Shown piece after piece: positions 35,845 to 44,289 of a stretch of 64,000 bases of DNA; within the stretch, counting starts at the first letter, position 1, and every line of letters begins with the position of its first letter. The notes beneath the pieces were generated by a model. That model worked only from the letters and a program-made list of their open reading frames with translations, had not been told where the DNA came from and made no database searches. The translations under genes and the position numbers were made by a program. This stretch comes from Roseburia sp. 831b (lineage in GTDB: Bacteria > Bacillota > Clostridia > Lachnospirales > Lachnospiraceae). Where the stretch lies: positions 547,501 through 611,500 of the forward strand of contig NZ_CP135162.1 in assembly GCF_001940165.2 (NCBI RefSeq), in the 5' to 3' direction.

Positions 35845-37413
35845 GTGAATAGATTGCTTACAACAAGACAGAAGAAAAAATTATTACGAAATCTCATATC
35901 CATTGTATATTGCTGCTTTCAGTTAGCGATTGTGATTGTAGCGATAAAAGGTGCAACACATCTGCTTGGAAATTATATGAAAAACGATGTGGTAGAGGCG
36001 TTGGTGGGAGAAAAAGAGATTTCCACAGAAGAAAAAGAAATCGTGGAAAATGCAAAAGATGACGGGCTGGTTGTCTGCGTTGATGCGGGTCACGGTGGCA
36101 AGGATGATGGCTCCGATTATCGGAAAAGATTAGAAAAAAACGACAACCTGAACCTGGCACTAGCGCTGCAATCTTATCTGGAGAGTCAGGGCGCGACCGT
36201 CGTGATGACAAGGACAGACGATACCTTTTTAAAACTGTCAGAGCGCTGTGAGATTGCCAATAATGCCAATGCAGATTACTTTGTATCGCTTCACCGCAAT
36301 AAGGGGGAAGGATGTGGCATTGAGAACTGGATTTATACAGGAGAGAATGAGGAGACGCAGACACTTGCCGAGAACATCAATGCAGGGCTGGTTGCAGTTG
36401 GCGTTCAAAAAGACCGTGGAGTGAAAAAGGGAACCCAAAAGGGTACGAATTCCAATTATTATATCAACAATCATTCCCATATGCCGTCCTGTATTTTAGA
36501 ACTTGGATTCATGAACAGTGAGGTTGACAATGAGCTTTACGACGAGCATTTGAATGACTACGCAAAGGCAATCGGGGATGCGATTATTGCAACCTACACC
36601 AGCTTTGGTGGACAGATGCAGACTGCTTCAAATGACCAGGACTCTAATCAGACGGAGGGAACAGAAGCGGACACGGCGGATGTTTCCACGGAAACAATAA
36701 ATAATCCGGTTATCGAATCCGTGGAAAGCCTGGACGCAACCTGTCAGAACTGGGGACAGGGAAGCCAGGTGGATGAACAGAACCGCCCGCTTGCGGCACT
36801 TTTTTTTCAGGAAAAATACAAAGATTACAGCGTGGCATTTATCGGGGAAGGGGAGCATACCATCTATCTGACGTTTGACGAAGGGTACGAGTATGGTCAG
36901 ACGACCTCGATTTTAGATACTTTGAAGGAAAAAAATGTGCACGCTGTCTTTTTCGTGACAGAGCCTTATGCAAAGGCAGAGCCTGAATTGGTGCAAAGAA
37001 TGATTGACGAAGGGCATGAAGTGGGAAATCACAGTGTAACACACCCGGCGGACGGACTTCCGTCTAAGAGCCTTGAGGAGCAAAAAGAAGAGGTTATGGG
37101 AAACGATGCCTATATCAAGGAACAGTTTGGATACCAGATGCGGCTTTTCCGTTTCCCGGCAGGAAAGTTCAGTGACCAGTCTTTGGCAATTGTCAACAAC
37201 TGCAATTACAAGAGTGTGTTCTGGAGTTTTGCTTATGTAGACTATGATGTGAATAACCAGCCGAATCAGGCAGAAAGTTTGCAGAAGCTAAAAGATAAGA
37301 TGCATCCGGGAGCCATCTATCTGTTACATGCGGAATCATCGACCAATGCAGCGATTTTGGGAGATTTTATCGATGCGGCGATAGCGGCGGGTTATGAATT
37401 TGGCTCACTTTGA
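35845..37413 (+). CDS. CwlD-type amidase fused to PdaA-type polysaccharide deacetylase
   Basis: About 522 aa. N-terminal TM anchor (about 16-38, LISIVYCCFQLAIVIVAIKGA). Amidase_3 domain (about 75-252): VDAGHGG (zinc His), RLEKNDNLNLALAL (Glu), SLHRNKG (His) and CILELGFMN (catalytic Glu), all present. A Ser/Thr/Asp-rich linker, then a NodB-type deacetylase (about 330-520): TFDEGYEYG (motif 1, resembles PdaA), NHSVTHP (motif 2 His-x3-His), FRFPAGKFS (motif 3) and a late LLH. In Bacillus, CwlD and PdaA act in turn to make muramic-delta-lactam of the spore cortex. The start is uncertain: the TTG at 35782 lies in the promoter. Confidence 0.85.
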   Translation: MNRLLTTRQKKKLLRNLISIVYCCFQLAIVIVAIKGATHLLGNYMKNDVVEALVGEKEISTEEKEIVENAKDDGLVVCVDAGHGGKDDGSDYRKRLEKNDNLNLALALQSYLESQGATVVMTRTDDTFLKLSERCEIANNANADYFVSLHRNKGEGCGIENWIYTGENEETQTLAENINAGLVAVGVQKDRGVKKGTQKGTNSNYYINNHSHMPSCILELGFMNSEVDNELYDEHLNDYAKAIGDAIIATYTSFGGQMQTASNDQDSNQTEGTEADTADVSTETINNPVIESVESLDATCQNWGQGSQVDEQNRPLAALFFQEKYKDYSVAFIGEGEHTIYLTFDEGYEYGQTTSILDTLKEKNVHAVFFVTEPYAKAEPELVQRMIDEGHEVGNHSVTHPADGLPSKSLEEQKEEVMGNDAYIKEQFGYQMRLFRFPAGKFSDQSLAIVNNCNYKSVFWSFAYVDYDVNNQPNQAESLQKLKDKMHPGAIYLLHAESSTNAAILGDFIDAAIAAGYEFGSL

Positions 37414-37473
37414 CGATAAATGAATTAGATGCGCAAAACAAACAGGGATGGAATAGAAGGGAGAAGGAAAGTT

Positions 37474-38190
37474 ATGTTAGCTGGTGTAAACACGTCAGGA
37501 ATGGCAGTTGCAACATCGTCAATGGCTGCAACCAAAACAAAGGCAAGACAGATGATAAGTGAACAGAAAGCAGATATCATCGATAAGTTAGAACGCGGCG
37601 AGACAGAAGAGAAGATTGCAACAGGTGGCAATGCATACACGCAGACCGAATGGCAGAAGATGATGAAATCGATGGATGAGACAATCGATACCATCAAAGA
37701 AGAACAGGAAGAATTCAAAGAGAAGAAAGAAAAAGACCAGGAAAAGCAGGAAGCGTTCGTAAAAGAACTGTATCAGAAGATGGCATCTGTTCCGGCGCAG
37801 GAAAAGGTTGGGGCAAGCAACATCATGGACCGTTTAAATGGAGCGGTAGCACCGTATTCCTATCTTGCGGATGAAAATGGAATCATTTCATATAAAGGAG
37901 CAACGTTTGTCTGCGATTATGAAAATAACAGACTCTGCTTAGGGGATGTGAGTCAGAAGGAAAAGGTTATCAATGTCCCACTTAAACACGGTGGAACACT
38001 AAGCTTTAACACGGACAACATCAGTGATTTGACAGGGGCAATCACCATGTTTTGCCCGGAGGATATCAACAGCATCCTAAGTGCAATTACGACTTACGAG
38101 AAGACACAGAAGGTACAACAGGAAATTGCAGATGAAGTGAACAGCATAGGGGAGAAACTTGCGCCGGATACGGATACTGTGTTAGAATAA
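37474..38190 (+). CDS. unknown protein
   Basis: 238 aa from ATG 37474 (GGGAGAAGGA site; the 37429 start has none). A hydrophobic/Ala-Ser N-terminus without a clear signal peptide, a strongly charged helical stretch (about 70-110, Glu/Lys/Gln-rich, probable coiled coil), then a mixed C-terminal domain (SYKGATFVCDYENNRLCLGDVSQKEK). I do not recognise it. It sits between the amidase-deacetylase and nrdG, 31 nt before nrdG, and is probably cotranscribed with nrdG. Confidence 0.75.
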   Translation: MLAGVNTSGMAVATSSMAATKTKARQMISEQKADIIDKLERGETEEKIATGGNAYTQTEWQKMMKSMDETIDTIKEEQEEFKEKKEKDQEKQEAFVKELYQKMASVPAQEKVGASNIMDRLNGAVAPYSYLADENGIISYKGATFVCDYENNRLCLGDVSQKEKVINVPLKHGGTLSFNTDNISDLTGAITMFCPEDINSILSAITTYEKTQKVQQEIADEVNSIGEKLAPDTDTVLE

Positions 38191-38221
38191 AAGCAAAAGA
38201 AATAAGGACAGGAGGCAAAGG

Positions 38222-38761
38222 ATGAATTACGCAGAGATTAAATACTGTGACATTGCAAATGGTCCTGGAGTTCGCACCTCACTTTTCGTAAGTGGCTGTA
38301 CCCACCACTGTGAGGGATGCTTTAACCAAATGACATGGGATTTCCATTATGGAGAAGTTTTTACCAAAGAGGTTGAGGATCAGATTATAGAGTCCTTAAG
38401 ACCAGATTATATAGAAGGGCTTACTATCTTAGGAGGTGAGCCGTTAGAACATGTGAACCAGATGGGTCTGCTCCCACTTGTGAAGCGGATTCGTGATGAG
38501 CTGCCACAGAAGAATATCTGGTGTTTTACCGGATACACCTTTGAGGCGGATGTGTTAGAACGAATGTCCAAAATGTGGCCGGAGACAATGGAGCTTATGA
38601 AGCGAATCGATGTCCTGGTGGATGGAAAATTCGTCCTCGAATTAAAAGATATTTCCCTGCAGTTCCGAGGTTCTTCGAACCAGAGACTGATTGATATGCC
38701 AAAGACCTTACAGGCAGGAGAGGTTGTTCTGTGGGAGGATAAGAACAACGCACATTCCTGA
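38222..38761 (+). CDS. nrdG: anaerobic ribonucleotide reductase activating protein
   Basis: 179-aa radical-SAM activase that puts the glycyl radical on NrdD. The cluster motif is CTHHCEGC (C-x3-C-x2-C, about residues 21-28), after GPGVRTSLFVSG; LTILGGEPL is the GGE motif; WCFTGYTFE follows. Length is standard. GGAGG site before ATG 38222. In many genomes nrdG follows nrdD directly; here three genes and an opposite-strand gene lie between. Confidence 0.96.
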   Translation: MNYAEIKYCDIANGPGVRTSLFVSGCTHHCEGCFNQMTWDFHYGEVFTKEVEDQIIESLRPDYIEGLTILGGEPLEHVNQMGLLPLVKRIRDELPQKNIWCFTGYTFEADVLERMSKMWPETMELMKRIDVLVDGKFVLELKDISLQFRGSSNQRLIDMPKTLQAGEVVLWEDKNNAHS

Positions 38762-38763
38762 TT

Positions 38764-38792
38764 TTGCATTTGAGGGATAGATATGTTATACT
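38764..38792 (+). promoter_or_regulatory. promoter of the small membrane protein gene
   Basis: TTGCAT (38764-38769), 17-bp spacer, TATACT (38787-38792), starting just after the nrdG stop. Confidence 0.6.
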
Positions 38793-38843
38793 ATCATTCG
38801 AAAGAAATGTTGTGGTTTTGAGTGATACGAGGGAGAAAAGAAA

Positions 38844-39098
38844 ATGAAATTTAGCTGGAGAGCAGTTGTTGCATTGGTTTTTTATGTGCTAGGTGTGCTT
38901 GGCTGGTTGTATGTAGGCGGCTGGATGATTTTGACGAAACCGGTAAAAGACATTGTTTTAGCACAGATTGCAGGTAACCTGACGCTTATGAAGCTGGTTG
39001 CTGCATTTGTACAGGGATTTATATTGTTGTCCCTTGCAGGCGGAATTTGGTGTGTTGGTTATATGATAAGCAATCATTTTAAAGACAATAATAAATAA
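38844..39098 (+). CDS. small two-helix membrane protein
   Basis: 84 aa: two hydrophobic helices (about 7-29, VVALVFYVLGVLGWLYVGGW, and 47-75, LVAAFVQGFILLSLAGGIWCVGYMI) joined by a short polar loop, with a charged tail HFKDNNK. Its own promoter, a GAGGGAG ribosome site and a strong terminator mark it as a real monocistronic gene. Function unknown. Confidence 0.8.
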   Translation: MKFSWRAVVALVFYVLGVLGWLYVGGWMILTKPVKDIVLAQIAGNLTLMKLVAAFVQGFILLSLAGGIWCVGYMISNHFKDNNK

Positions 39099-39113
39099 GT
39101 ATTAATTTGCAGG

Positions 39114-39180
39114 AAGTACTATGTGATGAGGACATAGTACTTTTTTTAATGTAATAGGAAAATTCGTTCCTATTTACATT
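39114..39180 (+). terminator. terminator plus second stem-loop
   Basis: AAGTACTATGT (39114-39124) / ACATAGTACTT (39132-39142) with a T-run. A second stem of about 13 bp (39148-39160 with 39167-39180) follows immediately. The rest of the 321-nt gap is AT-rich and holds only the next promoter. Confidence 0.8.
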
Positions 39181-39323
39181 AAAAATGTTCCGCAGTCATT
39201 CTTTTTTATAAAAGAGAAAATCAGGGTATTTTGCAAAGGAGAAAGAGGAAACCAAAATATTACAAGAAATTAAAATGCCAAAAACTCCCATAAAATAAGA
39301 TCCTAAAAGCATCTGCCAAAGGG

Positions 39324-39352
39324 TTGACAGAAAAGGATTCCTTTGCTATAAT
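39324..39352 (+). promoter_or_regulatory. strong promoter of the NlpC/P60 gene
   Basis: Perfect TTGACA (39324-39329), 17-bp spacer, perfect TATAAT (39347-39352), then a 60-nt leader and a GGAGGA ribosome site. Confidence 0.85.
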
Positions 39353-39419
39353 ACAAAAACGTAATAAATGTAACAAAGTTGTAATAATTATGAAATGAAA
39401 AATTAATGGAGGAATCCGA

Positions 39420-40724
39420 ATGAATAAAATTGGTAGAAAGTTTTTGGCAGGTATGTTAATCAGTGCGATGGTACTTGGAACAAATCCAGATGCGAATGTT
39501 CTTGCAAGTGGTGTGCAGGCAGGTGTGTCAGCAGAACTTTCCACACAGGAGGCAGCAGCACAGAATACTGAGACAGCACAGAATACCGAGACAACAACGC
39601 AGACCGGTGCAACGGCAGGTGTCAGTGCCATGGTAAGCACTCTTTTGACACAGGTTACGGAAAATGCCGGACAGGATGTGACACAGGATGCCCAGACGCA
39701 GGGTGATGCCCAGACGGATGCACAGGATGCGTCTTATGTTTCTGAGAATCAGATACCAGAGGTTCAGTCTGAATATGCGGATGTTGCAATTGCACAGGTT
39801 GATAATTATGTCAATGTCCGTGCAGAGGCAAATACAGACAGTGAAGTTGTTGGAAAGCTTTACAACAACTCAGCAGCAACTGTCCTTGCTACAACAGAAG
39901 ATGGCTGGTATCAGATTACTTCTGGAAATGTAACCGGTTATATCAAATGTGAGTATCTGGTAGTTGGAAATGAAGAACTTGCAAAAGAAGTCAGCACCAG
40001 ATATGCAACGGTGACAACACAGACCTTATATGTCAGAAGTGAGCCGACAACAGATGCGTCCGTTCTTACGATGCTTCCAGAGGGAGACGACCTTGTTGTG
40101 ACAGATGAATCCAATGATGGATGGGTCAAAGTGACAACAGAGGCAGGAGACGGCTATGTTTCAACAGACTATGTCACACTTTCTACGGAGTATGTGCATG
40201 CAGAGTCTAAGGAAGAGGAAGAAGCCCGTCTTGCAAAAGAAGAGGAAGAAAGAGAAGCAGCCGCAGCTGCAGCAGCGGAAAAGGCACAGTCTTCTAGCAA
40301 AAAGAAATCAGAAAGTACTTCTGGTTCAGATACAAGCGCTGCAAGTACAACTGCAGTTGTAAGCAATGCAGAGTCCTTAAGCAATGGTCAGGCAGTGGCA
40401 AATTTTGCCTGTCAGTTCCTTGGAAATCCATACGTATATGGAGGAAGCAGCCTGACAAATGGAACAGACTGTTCTGGATTCGTAATGAGTGTATATGCGA
40501 ACTTTGGAATCAGCTTACCACATTCTTCCGCAGCAATGAGAAGCTGTGGTTATGAAGTAAGCCTTTCCGATATCCAGCCGGGAGACATTGTATGTTACAG
40601 TGGACATGTTGGAATTTATGTCGGAAATAATACCATTATTTCCGCAAGTACAGAGGCAACCGGTATCAAATATACTTCACCGGTCACATACAAATCTGTT
40701 ATTTCTGTAAGAAGAATTTTCTAG
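39420..40724 (+). CDS. secreted SH3b - NlpC/P60 peptidoglycan hydrolase
   Basis: 434 aa. Signal peptide (1 to about 31); Gln/Thr/Ala-rich spacer; two bacterial SH3 domains (about 122-184, QVDNYVNVRAEANTDSEVVGKLY, and 190-252, TLYVRSEPTTDASVL); a Glu/Ala helical linker (about 258-290); Ser-rich spacer; NlpC/P60 domain (about 318-434) with catalytic Cys in NGTDCSGF and His in SGHVGIYV. Such enzymes cut D-Glu-diamino acid bonds of stem peptides, with SH3b domains binding the wall. The perfect promoter suggests high expression. Confidence 0.93.
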   Translation: MNKIGRKFLAGMLISAMVLGTNPDANVLASGVQAGVSAELSTQEAAAQNTETAQNTETTTQTGATAGVSAMVSTLLTQVTENAGQDVTQDAQTQGDAQTDAQDASYVSENQIPEVQSEYADVAIAQVDNYVNVRAEANTDSEVVGKLYNNSAATVLATTEDGWYQITSGNVTGYIKCEYLVVGNEELAKEVSTRYATVTTQTLYVRSEPTTDASVLTMLPEGDDLVVTDESNDGWVKVTTEAGDGYVSTDYVTLSTEYVHAESKEEEEARLAKEEEEREAAAAAAAEKAQSSSKKKSESTSGSDTSAASTTAVVSNAESLSNGQAVANFACQFLGNPYVYGGSSLTNGTDCSGFVMSVYANFGISLPHSSAAMRSCGYEVSLSDIQPGDIVCYSGHVGIYVGNNTIISASTEATGIKYTSPVTYKSVISVRRIF

Positions 40725-40737
40725 ACAATAAGATAAG

Positions 40738-40820
40738 AAAAGCTATCGGCGGCAGACAGATTGAGGGGGTTCCTCAATGAAAAAGAAAATGTCTGCATGA
40801 CTGCCGGTAGCTTTTTTGAG
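40738..40820 (+). terminator. terminator after the NlpC/P60 gene
   Basis: Outer stem AAAGCTATCGGC.GCAG / CTGCCGGTAGCTTTTTT, with inner pairing GCAGACA/TGTCTGC and GAGG/CCTC. A long branched hairpin rather than a simple one. Confidence 0.75.
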
Positions 40821-40833
40821 TTTTGAAATCCTA

Positions 40834-40862
40834 TTGAGAAAATAGGAAAATTCCTCTATAAT
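40834..40862 (+). promoter_or_regulatory. promoter of the FliB-like gene
   Basis: TTGAGA (40834-40839), 17-bp spacer, TATAAT (40857-40862). Confidence 0.65.
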
Positions 40863-40954
40863 AAGGAGACGGATAAACCGCGAAAACAAGATATTGTATA
40901 CTAGATACCATACAGTAAAAAGAACGTGAATAACAGAAGAAAGAAGTTTAGAAT

Positions 40955-42088
40955 ATGAAGTTAAGAATTCCCTCATATTATGAGAAATTTTCCTGTATTG
41001 CAGACCGATGTAAGGATAGCTGCTGTATCGGATGGGAGATTGATATTGACGAGGACACCTATTCCTACTATCACGAGATGCCAGGAGAATTTGGAGACCG
41101 GCTTCGGAACCATATGGTAACGGATTCGGATGGAACCAATCATTTCGTTTTAGAAAAAAATGGTTACTGTCCATTTTTAAATGAACAGAAATTATGTGAT
41201 ATCTGTATTCAGGCGGGAGAGGAAGCCTTAAGTGAAGTCTGTACAGAATATCCAAGATTTACGGTAGAATATGAGGATGTCCGGGAAAAGGCGCTTTGCC
41301 TTTCCTGTGAAGAGGTCGGTCGGATTGTTTTTTCGAAGCAGGAAAAAGTGACCATTTTAGAGAGAGAACTACCGGGAATGGTGCAGTATGAAGAGGATGA
41401 TGAAGAAGAATCAGATGCAGTATATGCGAAAAATCTAGAGCAGGCAAGAGCGGTTGCCATTGAGATATTACAGGACCGTACCCAGCCAATCCGGGATCGT
41501 ATCGTGCAGTATCTTTATTTTGGAAAAAGTGTGCAGGATTTGGTGAGTACAGAACAGATTTTTGACCATGAATTCAAAAAGGATAAGTTTTTGACCTTAT
41601 GGCAAAAGGACAAACAGGCGACGGAAAATTTTTCATACGAGGCATTTTTAGAGCGTATGATAACGTTAGAGGAACTCGAAGTCTTAGACCACGAATGGCG
41701 CGAGACGACAAAAAAGCTGCGGGCATTTTTTTCAAAAGACAATTACGCCGCGACTCATGCCGAATTTTTAGCCGGGCGTAAGGAGCAGGAGACAGCGTAT
41801 GAACAGTTGCTCGTATATTTTACCTTCCGCTATTTTATGAAAGCATATTATGATTATAATGTGTTTACCAAGATGGTGTTTGCGGTCGTCTCGTATCTGA
41901 CGATTCTTGACATGAGCATCGAGCGTGTAAATGGCACAAATGCAGAATTTACACTCGAAGATATGATTGATGTTGCAAGAATTTATGCAAAAGAGGTAGA
42001 ACATTCCGAAGAGAATATGGATTTGATGGCAGAAGAGTTTGCCTTTGATGCCATATATCAAATAGAAAATATCGTAAAGGAGATTTAA
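40955..42088 (+). CDS. FliB-like (flagellin lysine N-methylase family) protein
   Basis: 377 aa. The cysteine-rich N-terminal third fits a metal or Fe-S cluster: YEKFSCIADRCKDSCCIGW, NGYCPFLNEQKLCDICIQAG, EVCTEYPRF, ALCLSCEEVGRIVFS. The remainder is helical. The family contains FliB, required for lysine methylation of flagellin in Salmonella, and many relatives in Clostridia with unproven roles. No flagellar gene is in this window, although a chemoreceptor lies at 1.7 kb. It is followed after 1 nt by the flavoprotein gene. Confidence 0.85.
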   Translation: MKLRIPSYYEKFSCIADRCKDSCCIGWEIDIDEDTYSYYHEMPGEFGDRLRNHMVTDSDGTNHFVLEKNGYCPFLNEQKLCDICIQAGEEALSEVCTEYPRFTVEYEDVREKALCLSCEEVGRIVFSKQEKVTILERELPGMVQYEEDDEEESDAVYAKNLEQARAVAIEILQDRTQPIRDRIVQYLYFGKSVQDLVSTEQIFDHEFKKDKFLTLWQKDKQATENFSYEAFLERMITLEELEVLDHEWRETTKKLRAFFSKDNYAATHAEFLAGRKEQETAYEQLLVYFTFRYFMKAYYDYNVFTKMVFAVVSYLTILDMSIERVNGTNAEFTLEDMIDVARIYAKEVEHSEENMDLMAEEFAFDAIYQIENIVKEI

Positions 42089-42089
42089 C

Positions 42090-42710
42090 ATGAAAGTAAT
42101 TTTAGTAAACGGAAGTCCAAAGAAAAATGGTTGTACATACACAGCATTAGAAGAGGTTGCCGGCGCATTGGAAAAAAATGGGATTGAGACAGAGATTTTC
42201 TGGGTTGGAAACAAACCGTTGTCAGGCTGTCTTGGCTGCGGTGCCTGTCTGAAAACAGGCGAGTGCTGCATGGATGATACCGTCAATGAATTCGTAAGAA
42301 AGGCAAAAGAAGCGGACGGATTTATTTTTGGTTCACCGGTTCACTATGCAGCTGCATCCGGAAGTATTACCTCCTTTTTAGACCGTGCATTTTATGGAAA
42401 AGGAGCGCTTTTTGTAGGAAAGCCAGGAGCTGCAGTGGTAAGCTGTCGTCGTGGTGGTGCAAGTGCAGCATTTGATCAGTTAAACAAATATTTTACCATC
42501 AGCAACATGATGATTGTAGGTTCCCAGTACTGGAATCAGGTACACGGCAATACACCGGACGAAGTGCGCAAAGATGAAGAGGGACTCCAGACCATGCGTA
42601 CCTTAGGAAACAATATGGCATGGCTGTTAAAATGCATCGAAGCAGGAAAAAAAGAAGGAATTTCCTTCCCAGAAAAGGAAGCGCCGCTAAAAACAAATTT
42701 TATCCGATAA
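42090..42710 (+). CDS. flavodoxin-fold NAD(P)H-dependent reductase (iron-sulfur flavoprotein-like)
   Basis: 206 aa. FMN phosphate loop NGSPKKNGCTYTAL at the start; a compact Cys cluster CLGCGACLKTGECCMDD (about 50-66) as in iron-sulfur flavoproteins; FGSPVHYAAASGSITSFLDRAFY for flavin binding. It is in tight tandem with the FliB-like gene. Redox partner unknown; could be a quinone, azo or nitro reductase or an electron carrier. Confidence 0.9.
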   Translation: MKVILVNGSPKKNGCTYTALEEVAGALEKNGIETEIFWVGNKPLSGCLGCGACLKTGECCMDDTVNEFVRKAKEADGFIFGSPVHYAAASGSITSFLDRAFYGKGALFVGKPGAAVVSCRRGGASAAFDQLNKYFTISNMMIVGSQYWNQVHGNTPDEVRKDEEGLQTMRTLGNNMAWLLKCIEAGKKEGISFPEKEAPLKTNFIR

Positions 42711-42783
42711 AAGTTCTATGCGAATTGCAAAAACAAGAAAAATCCTTTAAAATGGCTATAAGATAAAACCAAAAGGAAATGAT

Positions 42784-44289
42784 ATGCAGAAAATATATTA
42801 TGATGAAATAATCCAGAAAAAAAACGTAAGAGAGAATCTTAGCAAAATAAGAAAAGAATGTAAGGATGCGGCGGATTGCAGGGAATGGAAAAAGCTGTTC
42901 CAGGATGGCGAGGTGTTAGTTTCCTGCTTAAAGGAGAAAGACCCAAAGGTGCGGAAAAATGCGGCATTGCTGCTAGGAGACCTTTCCATCAAAAAGGCAA
43001 TCGAGCCATTGATTAAGGCGTACGAATCGGAAGAGGTATTGTTCGTAAAAAGCTTTTATTTGGCGGCACTTTCCAGACTTCCTGTGACGGCGTATTTAGA
43101 TACGTTTAAAAGTTTCTATGAGAAGGCAATCGCAGTCGAACCGCAGGAGAATGAGAAAAAGCATATCGGCGAGGAAATCCGTCAGCTGCAGAAAATCATA
43201 ACAGATATTGAAGGCATAAAAAAACATAAGTTTACAGGATTTCGCGGGAAACACGATATTCTGCTGCTTACGAATCGTGAGCAAAAAGAGGCAACGGTTC
43301 AGGAGATTTCAAAGTCGGCAGGCTCTTTTTTACGCGATGCAAAAGTAAAAACACATCCGCTTGGCGTTCTTGTAACTACGGATGACGTTGTAACAGTGAA
43401 AAAATTAAGAACTTATCGCGAACTGTTATTTCCGCTTTGTGGGGGACAGTTTGTCTCATCAGACCCCGTAAAAGCAGCGGGACAGATTGCGGATGGCGGG
43501 CTGGTGTCTTTTTTAGAGGAGATTCACCAGGGGGAGGCACCGTTTTATTTCCGTGTGGAAGTCAAGAGCCGGATGCCTCTTGATAAAAGAAGCGCATATG
43601 CAAAGAAGTTTTCGATGGAGTTGGAGCGCTTGACGAACCGGAGAGTTATCAATTCGACGTCTGACTATGAGGTGGAGATTCGACTGATGGAGAACCGTGA
43701 GGGCAATTTCCTGGCAGCGCTCAAATGTTTTACCATCACAATGAAACGCTTTTCTTATCGTAAAAATGCAATTGCAACCTCAATGCATCCGTCTACCGCA
43801 GCGATGCTGATGCAGCTTGCAGCACCGTATTCTAAGGAAGATGCGCAGATTTTGGATCCATTCTGTGGTGTGGGTACGATACTGGTGGAACGCAATCAGG
43901 TGAAAAAAGCGAGAGAAAATTACGGAATTGATATTTTCGGGGAAGCGATTGAAGGTGCAAGAGAAAATACAGAGCTTGCAGGACTTGACATCAACTACAT
44001 TCATCGTGACTTTTTTGATTTCAAGCATGATTATCTGTTTGACGAAATTTTAACAGACATGCCGCTTCGTGGAAAGAAAACCAAAGAGGAGATGGATTTC
44101 TTTTATCAGAAGTTTTTTGAAAAGGCGAAAGAACATCTGGCAAAAGACGGCATGATTTTTCTGTACACCAATGAGGCGGGATTTGTGATGAAACAGATTC
44201 GTCTGCATCCACAATATCGTCTTGTCCAGGATTTCGTTATCCGGAAAAAAGAGGACTTTCATTTCTATGTCATAAAGCTAAAGGGGTAA
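42784..44289 (+). CDS. HEAT-repeat / RNA methyltransferase-like fusion
   Basis: 501 aa. Residues about 25-120 look like HEAT repeats (DPKVRKNAALLLGDLSIKKAIEPLIKAYESEE). A middle part (about 160-300) may hold a THUMP-like region. The C-terminal third is a Rossmann methyltransferase of the UPF0020/Trm11-RlmL type: ILDPFCGVGTILVE (SAM loop), NYGIDIFGEAIEGARENTELAG, and DEILTDMPLRGKK at motif IV, where relatives have D/N-P-P-Y/F. Substrate is probably RNA. The HEAT front end is unusual for this class. Confidence 0.8.
   Translation: MQKIYYDEIIQKKNVRENLSKIRKECKDAADCREWKKLFQDGEVLVSCLKEKDPKVRKNAALLLGDLSIKKAIEPLIKAYESEEVLFVKSFYLAALSRLPVTAYLDTFKSFYEKAIAVEPQENEKKHIGEEIRQLQKIITDIEGIKKHKFTGFRGKHDILLLTNREQKEATVQEISKSAGSFLRDAKVKTHPLGVLVTTDDVVTVKKLRTYRELLFPLCGGQFVSSDPVKAAGQIADGGLVSFLEEIHQGEAPFYFRVEVKSRMPLDKRSAYAKKFSMELERLTNRRVINSTSDYEVEIRLMENREGNFLAALKCFTITMKRFSYRKNAIATSMHPSTAAMLMQLAAPYSKEDAQILDPFCGVGTILVERNQVKKARENYGIDIFGEAIEGARENTELAGLDINYIHRDFFDFKHDYLFDEILTDMPLRGKKTKEEMDFFYQKFFEKAKEHLAKDGMIFLYTNEAGFVMKQIRLHPQYRLVQDFVIRKKEDFHFYVIKLKG

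Noticed and set aside
40774..40800. Seven-codon reading frame inside the terminator loop after the NlpC/P60 gene
   Set aside because: Too short, no ribosome site, and embedded in a stable hairpin.
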